Origin: Oscillospiraceae bacterium
Lineage (GTDB): Bacteria > Bacillota > Clostridia > Oscillospirales > Ruminococcaceae
Reading direction: 5' to 3'
NCBI GenBank assembly: GCA_017847885.1
Contig: JAGAUA010000020.1
Coordinates: 62,001 to 126,000, forward strand
DNA length: 64,000 bases
Part shown: piece after piece, positions 48,907-57,843 of the stretch
Layout of the letters: every line of letters starts with the position of its first letter
Position numbering within the stretch: position 1 is the stretch's first letter
The notes under the pieces: generated by a model
The model's database searches: none
Seen by the model: the letters and a program-made list of their open reading frames with translations, nothing else
Told to the model about the DNA's origin: nothing
Made by a program: the position numbers and the translations under genes

Positions 48907-49567
48907 TACATCGGGGAAAACCGCGTCCGTTGCGGTATGCACGGAGGAGGCTGTCCTTGCGCAGACAACGGTGTATACCTCTCTTACCCATTCGCAGGTG
49001 ATTTTGCCCATCTGCAAGGACGTGCTGAAAAATGCCGGATTGGAGCTTTCCGACATTGACGGTATCGCTGCTGCGGCAGGTCCCGGGTCGTATACGGGAC
49101 TGCGGATAGGCATTTCCGCGGTGAAGGCGATGTGCTTTGCGCTGAACAAGCCCTGCGTGGGAGTATCCACACTTGAAGCCCTTGCGCACAACGTTTCGCT
49201 GCACAGGGGCGTGATATGCGCGGTCATGGCGGCGCGGCTCGATTTGGTGTACTGCGCTGTTTTCCGCTCCGACGGGAAGAATGTGGAGCGGGTTACCGAG
49301 GACGGTATCATGCCAATTGACGAGCTTAAGGCGCAGCTTGACGCTATGGACGGCGACATTGCCGTTGTGGGGGACGCTGCGGAAAAGCTTACGGGGGAGC
49401 GGTTTGTTGCTGCGCCTCCCCACCTGAAATTGCAGCTTGCTTCCAGCCTTTGCGCGGCGGCTTTCGGCAGGGAAATGTATGCTCCCGACAAGCTTGACGC
49501 GGCGTATTTGCAGGTTACCAAGGCGGAAAAGGATCTGCAGTCGGGAAGCAATGGCGCGGACAGGTGA
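48878..49567 (+). CDS. tsaB: tRNA t6A-synthesis protein TsaB
   Basis: 229 residues, ASKHA fold. LGIDTSGKTASVAVC start and GPGSYTGLRIGISAVKAM are the family signatures. It dimerises with TsaD as scaffold. ATG at 48878 follows GGAGGGAG inside tsaE; the longer frame to 48833 has no site. Next promoter at 49584. tsaD and rimI do not follow, unlike many relatives. Confidence 0.95.
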   Translation: MSGLTLLGIDTSGKTASVAVCTEEAVLAQTTVYTSLTHSQVILPICKDVLKNAGLELSDIDGIAAAAGPGSYTGLRIGISAVKAMCFALNKPCVGVSTLEALAHNVSLHRGVICAVMAARLDLVYCAVFRSDGKNVERVTEDGIMPIDELKAQLDAMDGDIAVVGDAAEKLTGERFVAAPPHLKLQLASSLCAAAFGREMYAPDKLDAAYLQVTKAEKDLQSGSNGADR

Positions 49568-49583
49568 AGTTTGCAAAAAACAC

Positions 49584-49612
49584 TTGATTGAACGGAACTT
49601 TTATGGTATACT
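49584..49612 (+). promoter_or_regulatory. Sigma-70 promoter of rpiB-upp
   Basis: TTGATT (49584-49589), 17-base spacer, TATACT (49607-49612), 62 bases before the rpiB ATG. Confidence 0.78.
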
Positions 49613-49674
49613 AATATATGTATTATATCCGAAAAAGCCTTTGGATACAGGCTTTGCTGAAAGGAAAGATTACT

Positions 49675-50115
49675 ATGATCGCAATAGGCAGCGACCACGG
49701 CGGATACCGCCTCAAGGGCGAGATAACCGCGTGGCTTAAAGAAAATAATATTCCGTATATCGAATTTGGCTGTATGGACGGCGCAAGCATTGATTACCCC
49801 ATTGTTGCCAAGGAGGTATGCGAGAGGGTGACAAGCGGCGCTGCGGATCAGGCTATACTTATCTGCGGAACTGGCATCGGCATTTCAATTGCGGCAAATA
49901 AATTTAATGGCATAAGAGCGGCGCTTTGCACCGATACCTACATGGCTAAATATACCAGACTTCATAACGACGCAAACGTCCTTTGCATGGGCGGAAGAGT
50001 GCTCGGTCCCGGCTCGGCGATAGAAATTGTGGAAACCTTCCTCAACACAGGCTTTGAGGGCGGCAGACATCAGCGCAGGATCGATATGATCGCCGACATC
50101 GAAAAAGACAACTAA
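49675..50115 (+). CDS. rpiB: Ribose 5-phosphate isomerase B
   Basis: 146 residues, cytosolic; interconverts ribulose and ribose 5-phosphate in the pentose pathway. IAIGSDHGGYRLK start, ICGTGIGISIAANK with the catalytic Cys region, and GGRHQRRIDMI end are canonical. ATG at 49675 follows GAAAGGAAAG. upp is 18 bases behind, which links ribose phosphate supply with base salvage via PRPP. Confidence 0.95.
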   Translation: MIAIGSDHGGYRLKGEITAWLKENNIPYIEFGCMDGASIDYPIVAKEVCERVTSGAADQAILICGTGIGISIAANKFNGIRAALCTDTYMAKYTRLHNDANVLCMGGRVLGPGSAIEIVETFLNTGFEGGRHQRRIDMIADIEKDN

Positions 50116-50133
50116 GCTGAAAGGAAGAGTTAT

Positions 50134-50763
50134 ATGAACAAGGTAACTATTATTGAGCATCCGCTGGTACAGCATAAGATATCCCTTCTCCGCGACATTA
50201 ACACAGGCTCAAAGGAATTCAGAGAGCTGGTTTCCGAGACGGCTATGCTTATGTGCTATGAGGCTACACGGGACCTGCCGCTGAAAACTGTGGAGGTGCA
50301 GACCCCCGTTGCTATTGCAAAAACAAAGGTTATTTCGGGCAGAAAGCTTGCGTTCGTGCCTATTCTCAGGGCAGGTCTGGGTATGGTCGACGGCGCGGTA
50401 AAGCTTGTTCCTGCCGCAAAGATAGGTCATGTGGGAATTTTCCGCGACCCCGAGACAAAGAATGCTGTTCAGTATTACACCAAGCTTCCCTTTGACATTG
50501 CAGAGCGTGATGTTATCATTACCGATATTATGCTTGCAACAGGCGGCACGGCGGTCAAAACCATAGAGATACTGAAAAATGCAAACGCAAAAAGTATAAA
50601 AATGATGTGCATTATCGCTTCCCCCGAGGGCATTGAGGCAGTTCATAAGGCGCATCCCGACGTTGAGATATACTGCGGCGCAATTGATGAAAAGCTGGAC
50701 GAAAATATGTATATCGTTCCCGGTCTCGGCGACGCGGGCGACAGAATTTTCGGTACAAAATAA
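50134..50763 (+). CDS. upp: Uracil phosphoribosyltransferase
   Basis: 209 residues. Makes UMP from uracil and PRPP. PRPP loop [28 protein letters not shown] and the closing [14 protein letters not shown] are family hallmarks. AAAGGAAG precedes the ATG. Pairs functionally with pdp at 5300-6607, which releases uracil from uridine. Confidence 0.97.
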   Translation: MNKVTIIEHPLVQHKISLLRDINTGSKEFRELVSETAMLMCYEATRDLPLKTVEVQTPVAIAKTKVISGRKLAFVPILRAGLGMVDGAVKLVPAAKIGHVGIFRDPETKNAVQYYTKLPFDIAERDVIITDIMLATGGTAVKTIEILKNANAKSIKMMCIIASPEGIEAVHKAHPDVEIYCGAIDEKLDENMYIVPGLGDAGDRIFGTK

Positions 50764-50781
50764 GCATATATTTGTACGGAT

Positions 50782-50836
50782 ACCGCGGTTTGCGGTGTTA
50801 TGCCGGATCGGCTGAACGGCTGTCCGGCATTAACTG
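50782..50836 (+). terminator. Hairpins after upp
   Basis: ACCGC/GCGGT (50782-50796) followed by TGCCGGA/TCCGGCA (50801-50829), then TAACTGTTTTT. Probably terminates rpiB-upp. Confidence 0.68.
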
Positions 50837-50892
50837 TTTTTGTATTGTGTCCTTTGGGGCACCGTTACCCCCTTTGAAATGGAGTTGTTTTT

Positions 50893-52716
50893 ATGTGTGG
50901 AATTGTGGGCTATGTTGGCAAAGAGGCTTGCGCGGACATTCTTGTGGACGCGCTGAGGAAGCTTGAATACCGCGGCTACGACTCGGCAGGAATTGCCGTT
51001 TTTGAGGGCGAGAAGATCAAAACCGTTAAGGCAAAGGGCAAGATAAACGACGGTCTTGTTGCGCGCCTTAGTGAGCAGCCCAAGCTTTACGCAACCTGCG
51101 GAATAGGTCATACAAGGTGGGCGACCCACGGCGAGCCGTCGGACGTAAACTCTCACCCCATTGGAAACGGCAGAGTTTCCATCGTGCATAACGGTATCAT
51201 CGAGAATTACCGCGAGCTGAAAGCCTTTCTCACAAGCAAGGGCTACGGCTTTGAAAGCGAAACGGATACCGAGACGGTTGCAAAGCTTCTGGATTATTAC
51301 TATCAGGGCGACCCTGTTGAGGCTATTGCAAAGGCTCTCGACGATATCGAGGGCGCATATGCGCTGGGAATTATTTTCAGAGAGCATAAAAATAAGATTT
51401 TTGCGGTGAGAAAGGACAGTCCGCTTATCGTGGGCAAGGGCGAAACCGAAAGCTTTATCGCGTCGGACGTTACCGCAATTTTGGAGCATACACGGGAATA
51501 CTACTTCATGGAGCGCAACGAGATAGCCGTGCTGGACGAAAGCGGCATAAGCTTTGTTGACGTTCACGGCGACCCCATTGAAAAAGAGCTGCAAATCGCA
51601 ACCTGGGACGTTGCCGCAGCGCAAAAGGGCGGATACGAGCATTTCATGCTCAAGGAAATTTTCGAGCAGCCCGACGCAGTTCGGAACACGGTTTCCCCCA
51701 GAGTTAAGGACGGTATGCCCGATTTGAGCGAATGTGGTCTTACCGAGGAAAAAATTCGTGGCTACAAGAATATTTACATTGTGGGCTGCGGCTCGGCTAT
51801 GCATTCGGGCATGGTGGGCAAGTACCTTATCGAGGATCTTGCGCGGATACCTGTTATCGTGGATATCGCTTCCGAGTTCAGATACCGAAACCCCCTTGTT
51901 TCCGAGGGAGATTTGGTGGTTATCATTTCCCAGTCGGGCGAGACCGCCGATACCCTTGAGGCACTCAAGCTGTCCAAGAAAAAGGGTGCGGAGACCCTTG
52001 CGGTGGTAAACGTGGTGGGTTCTTCCATTGCACGGGAAGCTGACATGGTTATATATACCAACGCAGGACCGGAAATTTCGGTATGCTCCACAAAGGCATA
52101 CGCCGTTCAGGTTGCGTTCATGTATATGTTCGCGTTTGCGGTCGCATATGCAAGAGGGGCAATCGACGCGGAAAAATGCAGGCAGCTTACCGACAGCCTT
52201 CTCGGAGTGCCCGAAAAAATACGTCTCTGCCTTGACAATGTTTCGGGGTATCAGTATGTTGCGTCCAAGATTTTCAACGCGGACAGCCTGCTTTATATCG
52301 GCAGAGGGCTGGACAACGCGCTCAGCATGGAAGGCTCGCTGAAGCTGAAAGAGATTTCCTATATCCACAGCGAGGCGTATGCGGCAGGCGAGCTTAAGCA
52401 CGGCACTATCTCCCTTATCGAGGAGGGTACGCCTGTTATTGTTGCGGCGACCCAGACGGCGCTTTGGGAGAAGACCCTGTCCAACGTCCGCGAGGTAAAG
52501 AGCCGCGGCGCAAAGGTAATAATGATTTGCAGAGAAAGCGCGGTGCTTGACGAAAACTGCGCCGATTATAAGGTGGGACTTCCCGAGGCGGAGGATATGT
52601 TCCTGCCGCTGATATCGGTGGTCGCAATGCAGCTTATTGCGTATTATACCGCCGTACAGCGCGGCTGCGACGTGGATAAGCCGAGAAATCTTGCAAAATC
52701 GGTAACCGTTGAGTAA
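50893..52716 (+). CDS. glmS: Glutamine-fructose-6-phosphate aminotransferase (isomerising)
   Basis: 607 residues. Makes glucosamine 6-phosphate, the first step to UDP-GlcNAc and peptidoglycan. N-terminal glutaminase with Cys2 (MCGIVGYVG), GHTRWATHGEPS and two SIS isomerase domains (GCGSAMHSG, ISQSGETADTLEALK), ending AKSVTVE. GGAG 8 bases before the ATG. The 130 bases upstream hold no glmS ribozyme, which many Firmicutes use; only a small GGGG/CCCC hairpin at about 50853-50872. Confidence 0.97.
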   Translation: MCGIVGYVGKEACADILVDALRKLEYRGYDSAGIAVFEGEKIKTVKAKGKINDGLVARLSEQPKLYATCGIGHTRWATHGEPSDVNSHPIGNGRVSIVHNGIIENYRELKAFLTSKGYGFESETDTETVAKLLDYYYQGDPVEAIAKALDDIEGAYALGIIFREHKNKIFAVRKDSPLIVGKGETESFIASDVTAILEHTREYYFMERNEIAVLDESGISFVDVHGDPIEKELQIATWDVAAAQKGGYEHFMLKEIFEQPDAVRNTVSPRVKDGMPDLSECGLTEEKIRGYKNIYIVGCGSAMHSGMVGKYLIEDLARIPVIVDIASEFRYRNPLVSEGDLVVIISQSGETADTLEALKLSKKKGAETLAVVNVVGSSIAREADMVIYTNAGPEISVCSTKAYAVQVAFMYMFAFAVAYARGAIDAEKCRQLTDSLLGVPEKIRLCLDNVSGYQYVASKIFNADSLLYIGRGLDNALSMEGSLKLKEISYIHSEAYAAGELKHGTISLIEEGTPVIVAATQTALWEKTLSNVREVKSRGAKVIMICRESAVLDENCADYKVGLPEAEDMFLPLISVVAMQLIAYYTAVQRGCDVDKPRNLAKSVTVE

Positions 52717-52747
52717 TAAACGCAAAAGGAAAGGAACGCCATTTTAG

Positions 52748-53692
52748 ATGGAAAAAGAGCTTATTTCGGTGATAGTGCCGTGCTATAACGAGGAAGAGGT
52801 GCTGCCGCTTTTCCGTGAGGAGATACTTCGGGTGTCGGAGGAGATGACAAAGGCTCACCCCCAGCTTGAATTTGAGTTTTTGTTTATCAACGACGGCTCG
52901 CGGGATAAGACCCTTGAGATACTGCGGGGCTATGCCGAGGAAGACAGCCGTTTCAGGTATGTTTCCTTCAGTCGCAATTTCGGCAAGGAGGCAGGTATGC
53001 TTGCAGGCCTTGAAAATTCAAGGGGAGATTATGCGGTCATCCTTGACGCCGATTTGCAGCACCCACCCAAGCTTATTCCGCAGATGTATGAGTACGTTTC
53101 AAGCGGCGAGTACGACTGCGCGGCAACAAGGCGCGTGTCCCGAAAGGGCGAGCCGAAGCTGCTGTCGTTTTTTGCAAGAAGCTTTTACAAGGTAATAAAC
53201 AAAATTTCCCAAACGCAAATCGTGGACGGCGCACAGGATTTCCGCTTTATGACAAGGCAAATGGTGAACGCCATACTGGATATGCGCGAGTATAACCGCT
53301 TTTCCAAGGGCATTTTCAGCTGGGTAGGCTTCCGCACCAAGTATATCGAGGTGGAAAATACCGAGCGTGCGGCAGGCACTACAACATGGAATTTCTGGAA
53401 GCTGCTTATGTACTCTTTTGAGGGAATTATGGCGTTTTCCACAGCGCCGCTGGCAATTTCCGTGGTTTTCAGCCTGCTCCTGTTCATTGCCGCGCTGGTG
53501 CTGATGATATTTGCGATAGTGAAGCTGTCGGGGACTTTGGCGATAATTTGCCTTATCTGCTTTGTGGGGGGCTTGCAGCTTCTTTGCACGGGTATCATGG
53601 GGCAATACCTTGCTAAAACATACATGGAGGTCAAGGGCAGACCTAAATATCTTATTGGCGAAACGGAAGAAACCAAAAGAAAGGAAAGATGA
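52748..53692 (+). CDS. Family 2 glycosyltransferase, GtrB/DPM1-like membrane type
   Basis: 314 residues. GT-A domain (1-215) with VIVPCYNEEEVLPL, INDGSRDKT and DADLQHPP (the DxD region), then two membrane segments (about 230-255 and 262-290). Enzymes of this layout load glucose or other sugars onto undecaprenyl phosphate for wall or teichoic acid decoration. Directly behind glmS (31 bases) and ahead of ppa with the stop near its ATG, so likely one operon devoted to envelope sugar supply. Confidence 0.93.
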   Translation: MEKELISVIVPCYNEEEVLPLFREEILRVSEEMTKAHPQLEFEFLFINDGSRDKTLEILRGYAEEDSRFRYVSFSRNFGKEAGMLAGLENSRGDYAVILDADLQHPPKLIPQMYEYVSSGEYDCAATRRVSRKGEPKLLSFFARSFYKVINKISQTQIVDGAQDFRFMTRQMVNAILDMREYNRFSKGIFSWVGFRTKYIEVENTERAAGTTTWNFWKLLMYSFEGIMAFSTAPLAISVVFSLLLFIAALVLMIFAIVKLSGTLAIICLICFVGGLQLLCTGIMGQYLAKTYMEVKGRPKYLIGETEETKRKER

Positions 53693-53694
53693 TT

Positions 53695-54240
53695 ATGAAT
53701 ATTTGGCATGACATTTCACCCAACCGCATTACAAAGGACAACTTTTTTGCCGTAATTGAAATCGAAAAGGGCAGCAAAATGAAGTACGAGCTTGACAAAA
53801 AGACAGGCTTCCTTATGCTTGACCGCGTGCTGTACACATCGACTCACTATCCTGCAAACTACGGCTTTATTCCACGTACCTACGCCGAGGACGGCGACCC
53901 GCTGGACGTTTTGGTGCTTTGCTCCGAGTCCATATGCTCACTTGCGCTTGTGAAGTGCTATCCTATCGGGGTAATTTCAATGCTTGACAACGGCGCTCGG
54001 GACGACAAGATAATTGCGATACCCTTTAACGACCCGACCTACAACACCTACCGCGACATCAGCGAGCTTCCGAAGCATATTTTCGATGAAATGTCCCACT
54101 TCTTTACCGTGTATAAGTCTCTGGAGGGCAAGGAGACGGTTATCGACGAGATGAAGGGCAGAGAAGAGGCAATTGCCATTATCGAGCGCTGCATTGACCG
54201 CTATATCGACAGCTTCTGCAAGGGAAAGCCTGCGGAGTAA
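53695..54240 (+). CDS. ppa: Inorganic pyrophosphatase (soluble, type I)
   Basis: 181 residues. Hydrolyses PPi, pulling biosynthetic reactions forward. EDGDPLDVLVL holds the metal-binding Asp residues; ANYGFIPRTYAEDG is the signature. Start at 53695 (MNIWHD) is chosen because AAAGG is 9 bases upstream; an ATG two codons earlier (53689) is only 3 bases from the site. It directly follows the glycosyltransferase gene. The repeat pair downstream includes a terminator-like hairpin. Confidence 0.95.
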   Translation: MNIWHDISPNRITKDNFFAVIEIEKGSKMKYELDKKTGFLMLDRVLYTSTHYPANYGFIPRTYAEDGDPLDVLVLCSESICSLALVKCYPIGVISMLDNGARDDKIIAIPFNDPTYNTYRDISELPKHIFDEMSHFFTVYKSLEGKETVIDEMKGREEAIAIIERCIDRYIDSFCKGKPAE

Positions 54241-54249
54241 TACCATTAA

Positions 54250-54321
54250 CGGGCGGATAATATCCGCCCGTTATTGAAAAAAGCCTTTTGGATAGACAAA
54301 GGGGCGGTGTTAAACCGCCCC
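54250..54321. repeat. Dispersed GGGCGG hairpin repeat, two units after ppa
   Basis: CGGGCGGATA/TATCCGCCCG (54250-54270) and GGGGCGGTG/ACCGCCCC (54301-54321), the second followed by TAATTTTTTT and so able to terminate ppa. Both units have lost or changed the outer TGTAG end. Confidence 0.8.
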
Positions 54322-54333
54322 TAATTTTTTTGC

Positions 54334-54507
54334 TCACGTAAATTCGTGCATTGCGTTTTCGGCAATGCGGTGCAGCTCGTCCTCGGTACGGATATTGCTG
54401 CTGTTTTTCATTACTGCGCCTTGAACGTAATCGGGCAGCGAGGCAAAATAGATTTTTGCGGTCTCGCAGCCGTTCAGCAGGCTGTCCAGATTTTCATACT
54501 TATTCAT
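54334..54507 (-). CDS. Small conserved-looking protein (57 residues)
   Basis: Minus-strand frame from ATG at 54507 to TGA, with GAAAGGAAG upstream. It starts MNKYENLDSLLNGCETAKIY, contains FASLPDYVQGAVM and ends TEDELHRIAENAMHEFT: two or three helices, soluble, no cysteine pair. The 'SLP..VQ ... I.TEDEL...A' pattern recalls short unannotated proteins of Clostridia, but I cannot name a family. The convergent hairpin at 54301-54321 lies just after the stop. Codon use (GCA, AAC, ATC) fits the neighbours. Confidence 0.72.
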   Translation of the reverse strand: MNKYENLDSLLNGCETAKIYFASLPDYVQGAVMKNSSNIRTEDELHRIAENAMHEFT

Positions 54508-54588
54508 AAACCCTACTTCCTTTCACGCCAAAAAGGCTATATCAGAAATAGGGTTTGCAATTTTTTTTTAAATATTCTTTGTGAGGAA

Positions 54589-55428
54589 CTATTCTGCCAT
54601 AAACGCCCTGATTTCTTCTGCACGCGCCTTGCCTGCTTCGTAGCCCTCCTGCCATGTTTCGCGGAGAGTTTTTGTGTTGCTCTCAAAGCTTTCAAGGGCG
54701 TGTGAAGGACGGAAAATTATCGCCTTGCTCCGACGTTCAAGCTCGCGGCAGAATTCAAGCTGCTTGTTGTATATCTTGTGCCGCACCAGCAGAAGCATTT
54801 CCACTTGGGGGTATTTGTGCCTGATAAGCTGGCTCATTATGATGTTGCCCTTGCCGCATTTTTTCACGAAGCCCTCGGGCTGGGTAAGGATTATAACTGT
54901 CTTTGTGCAGCCGTCCTTTAGCGCCTGCTTTACGCATATGGGGGAGGAAAGTCCGCCGTCGTAATAGAATTTGCCGTCTATCTCTATCGCGGGGAAGTAT
55001 CCGGGTATCGCACAGGTCGCGCGGAGGAAGTTGAAGGTATCAACATCTTCAAGGGCGTTGAAGAATTCGGGCTTGCCCGTTTCCGCATTGGTCGCGCCGA
55101 CGAGACATTTGCCCTTATACTGCCTGAAGGTCTCATAATCAAATGGCACAAGCTCCCGTGGGATATCTCCGAAAACGAAGTCCATGCCGAACACGCTTTT
55201 GCACTTGGAGTAATTGCCCAAGCCGATGTAACGCTTATCGTTGCGGTACTTTTCGAGTATCTCAATGTTTCTGCCAAACTGCTTTGAAACGTAGGAAACG
55301 CCGTTGGAAATGCCTGCGGAAACGCCCACAACATAGGGAAACTCAATGCCCTCTTCAATGAAAGCGTCCATAACGCCTGCCGAAAAAATTCCGCGGAAGG
55401 TTCCGCCTTCGAGTACAAGTCCTGTCAT
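54589..55428 (-). CDS. Patatin-like phospholipase
   Basis: 279 residues, serine lipid hydrolase of the RssA/YjjU type, cytosolic or membrane-associated. Oxyanion loop EGGTFRGIF, nucleophile Ser37 in GVSAG, and DGGLSSP with the catalytic Asp. AAGGAG precedes the ATG. C-terminal 90 residues are a helical extension usual in YjjU-like proteins. Lipid substrate unknown. Probably monocistronic, divergent from the C39-type peptidase. Confidence 0.93.
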   Translation of the reverse strand: MTGLVLEGGTFRGIFSAGVMDAFIEEGIEFPYVVGVSAGISNGVSYVSKQFGRNIEILEKYRNDKRYIGLGNYSKCKSVFGMDFVFGDIPRELVPFDYETFRQYKGKCLVGATNAETGKPEFFNALEDVDTFNFLRATCAIPGYFPAIEIDGKFYYDGGLSSPICVKQALKDGCTKTVIILTQPEGFVKKCGKGNIIMSQLIRHKYPQVEMLLLVRHKIYNKQLEFCRELERRSKAIIFRPSHALESFESNTKTLRETWQEGYEAGKARAEEIRAFMAE

Positions 55429-55468
55429 AATTTTACTTTTCTCCTTGTGAATTTATATTGCTCCGTAG

Positions 55469-55497
55469 TTGCGGAAAATTGGTTTTTGTGCTATAAT
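55469..55497 (+). promoter_or_regulatory. Promoter of the C39-like peptidase gene
   Basis: TTGCGG (55469-55474), 17-base spacer, TATAAT (55492-55497), 31 bases before the GTG start. Confidence 0.78.
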
Positions 55498-55528
55498 ATT
55501 TCTATGATTACGCAGAGGGGGAAAATCC

Positions 55529-56362
55529 GTGAGAAACAAGCTGCTGGTTACCGTTTTGGGAATATGTACCGCCGTATGCACCGTTATCGCGGATTACGCC
55601 TACACGGGGCAGGTCTACGACGAGCGCGCCGCCGAAATGGAGCGGTATAACCGTCTGAACGCCGACCCCCACACCCTTTACTGCGGCTACACCGTTGAGG
55701 AGCTTGGCGAGGGATACGAAAAGCCCTCAAACGTGTTCGGCAAGGTCATGCTTGATGTGCCGATATTAAATCAGTACCCCGAACTGCCCATCGGCTGCGA
55801 AATAACAAGCGCCGCCGCGGTTTTGCAGTACCTCGGCTTTGATGTGGACAAGTTGACGCTTACCAATAATTACCTTATTTGGGACGACAACTTTACATAC
55901 GATGAAAACATGGTCTCACACGGTCCCGACCCCTACAAGGTCTTTGCGGGAAACCCCTACGATTGGGGCTACGGCTGCTTTGCGCCCGTTATTACGGATA
56001 CGCTGAACAGGTATTTTGCGGACGCTGCCCCCGAATATGAGGCTATATCCCTTGAGGATATAAACGCCGCGGATATAGAAAAGCTGCTTGACAGCGGCGT
56101 GCCGATGATAGTTTGGGCAAGCCGCGATATGAAGCCCTACAAATACCGCGAGCCTGCCGAGTGGTTACTCAACGATACGGGCGAGCCCTTTACGTGGATA
56201 GGCAATTCACACACGCTGGTGTTGTGCGGATACGACAGCAGCTGCTACTATTTCATGGATTGCGACGACAAATCGGAGATAACGCCCTATCTGAAAGAGC
56301 GGTTTATCAACCGTTTTCAGGAAAACGGCAGCCAGTGCATAATAGTCAAAATCAATCAGTAA
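55529..56362 (+). CDS. Extracytoplasmic C39-like cysteine peptidase
   Basis: 277 residues. One N-terminal membrane segment or uncleaved signal (about 5-25), then a papain-like fold: nucleophile Cys90 in LPIGCEITSAAAVLQYLGF, His228 in IGNSHTLVLCGYD. It belongs with the Peptidase_C39_2 group, exported enzymes of uncertain substrate (wall- or peptide-directed). GTG start after GGGGGAAA. Its last 7 bases overlap the convergent membrane-protein gene. Confidence 0.88.
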   Translation: MRNKLLVTVLGICTAVCTVIADYAYTGQVYDERAAEMERYNRLNADPHTLYCGYTVEELGEGYEKPSNVFGKVMLDVPILNQYPELPIGCEITSAAAVLQYLGFDVDKLTLTNNYLIWDDNFTYDENMVSHGPDPYKVFAGNPYDWGYGCFAPVITDTLNRYFADAAPEYEAISLEDINAADIEKLLDSGVPMIVWASRDMKPYKYREPAEWLLNDTGEPFTWIGNSHTLVLCGYDSSCYYFMDCDDKSEITPYLKERFINRFQENGSQCIIVKINQ

Positions 56363-56907
56363 GCGTAGATGCGCGCGATGATGTAAAGAAGCGCAACCCC
56401 TGCCGCGTCGGTAACAAAAGTAAATGCAGCAGCCCAGATCACCGAGATCAAGGGCTGCTTTTTTATTGCCGCCACGCGTGTGACCTCTCCGCGCATACCC
56501 TTTGTATTTTTGCCGTCCGTAACCTCAGCCGTGCCGAAGACCCACACGTTTGCCGCCCCGTGAAGAATAAGGGCGATAACGCAGAGGAAGAATTTGTCGC
56601 TGAACATAAAAATGGAAAAAACATACTCCACCGCCGCCGTAAGAATAATATTCAGCAGCACGGTCTTGCCGAAACTAAGGTCGGTTTTGGTGAGCTTTGT
56701 GAACACGTAAAACATCGGAAGCAGCACCACTGCGTTCATAAGCACAAGCTGGATATTGCTGCCGATAATGGAAGAAAAGAACATAACGTACCATTCCATA
56801 GGAAAAAGCTTCCAGAGTATCATCCATATCACGGCAAAACCCAGCGCGCAGAGTGCCGCGATACCCCTGCGCTTAACGGTGAAAAATTTATCGAGTGAAC
56901 TAAGCAA
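56356..56907 (-). CDS. Integral membrane protein of unknown function
   Basis: 183 residues with four to five membrane segments (about 15-35, 45-65, 77-110, 150-180). No motif recognised. Between the third and fourth segments lies a soluble loop TDGKNTKGMRGEVTRVAAIK. Starts with TTG at 56907, with GAAAGG about 12 bases upstream. It lies 41 bases behind the EamA gene. It ends inside the convergent peptidase gene (7-base overlap). Confidence 0.8.
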   Translation of the reverse strand: MLSSLDKFFTVKRRGIAALCALGFAVIWMILWKLFPMEWYVMFFSSIIGSNIQLVLMNAVVLLPMFYVFTKLTKTDLSFGKTVLLNIILTAAVEYVFSIFMFSDKFFLCVIALILHGAANVWVFGTAEVTDGKNTKGMRGEVTRVAAIKKQPLISVIWAAAFTFVTDAAGVALLYIIARIYAY

Positions 56908-56948
56908 AAATCATCAGCCTTTCGGTAAAAATATCTGCTGTCAGAACT

Positions 56949-57830
56949 TCACTGCACGCTCTTCCTGTCCTTTTTGTTGTTGTAAAAATACATCCAGACC
57001 GCTGCCAGAATAATTATTGCGTATCCCACATAGCTAAGCAGCGAGGGAAGCTGGCTGAATAGGAAAAATCCCAGCACAGCCGAGAATATGACCTGTGAGT
57101 AGTCGAAAACCGACACCTCGCTTGCAGGAGCGTAGGTGTACGCGCCCGTGATGGAGAACTGTCCTCCTGCGGCAAAAAGTCCTGCAAGAAGAAGGGTGAA
57201 AAGCTGCTTTGCGGTCATCGGCACAAAGCCGATGATAACGAAGGGCAGGGTCACAACGCAGGAAAAAAGCGAGAAGAACAGCACGATGACCGTGCCGTTC
57301 TGATGGTGCTTGCCCATGTATCTTACGCAGGTGTACGCCGAGCCTGCGCCCATTCCGCCGAGAAAGCCGATAACCGACGGGAAAAACTCCATGTTGGTGA
57401 AGGAAGGTCTGATTATGAATAGGCTTCCCACAAATGCAAGAATTATCGCAAGGGTCTGCTTGAGGTCGGTTTTCTCTTTAAGGAACAGCGCCGAAAAAAT
57501 CACCGCAAAGAAAGGAGAGAGCTTGTTTAGCATGGACGCGTCCGCAAGGTCGAGATGGTCCACCGCGTAGAAGTTGCAGAGCAGTCCTGCTGTGCCGCAG
57601 GCAGCGCGCAGAAACATGGGAAGTCCGCACCCCTTTTCGATTTTAAACGGGGTATGGGACTTTAAAAGGGTCACCGCCGCGAAAATTGCCGCCACAAAAT
57701 TGCGGAAAAAGCCTTTCTGAATAAACGGCAGGTCGCCTGCAAGTCTGACGCAGGCGTTCATGCCCGTAAAGCACAGCGCGGCGGAAAGAACCATAAGAAC
57801 CGCTTTGTTTCTGTTGCTGATTTTTAACAA
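56949..57830 (-). CDS. EamA/DMT-family transporter
   Basis: 293 residues with ten membrane segments in two repeats (about 10-145 and 155-280), the drug/metabolite transporter fold. FTGMNACVRLAGDLPF and EKTDLKQTLAIILAFVGSLFIIRP match EamA members. Substrate not predictable. TTG start at 57830 after AGGAG; 13 bases after the kinase stop, so probably transcribed with it. Confidence 0.9.
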   Translation of the reverse strand: MLKISNRNKAVLMVLSAALCFTGMNACVRLAGDLPFIQKGFFRNFVAAIFAAVTLLKSHTPFKIEKGCGLPMFLRAACGTAGLLCNFYAVDHLDLADASMLNKLSPFFAVIFSALFLKEKTDLKQTLAIILAFVGSLFIIRPSFTNMEFFPSVIGFLGGMGAGSAYTCVRYMGKHHQNGTVIVLFFSLFSCVVTLPFVIIGFVPMTAKQLFTLLLAGLFAAGGQFSITGAYTYAPASEVSVFDYSQVIFSAVLGFFLFSQLPSLLSYVGYAIIILAAVWMYFYNNKKDRKSVQ

Positions 57831-57843
57831 TGAAGTGCATCTC

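Noticed and set aside
48184..49698. 504-residue minus-strand frame opposite the GNAT, tsaE and tsaB genes
   Set aside because: Crosses three well-supported plus-strand genes and has no domain or ribosome site.
50764..50892. glmS ribozyme upstream of glmS
   Set aside because: Only 129 bases between upp and glmS, filled by terminator-like hairpins; no conserved ribozyme core seen.
50830..52725. 631-residue minus-strand frame opposite glmS
   Set aside because: Shadow of glmS codon bias; no start signals, no recognisable domain.
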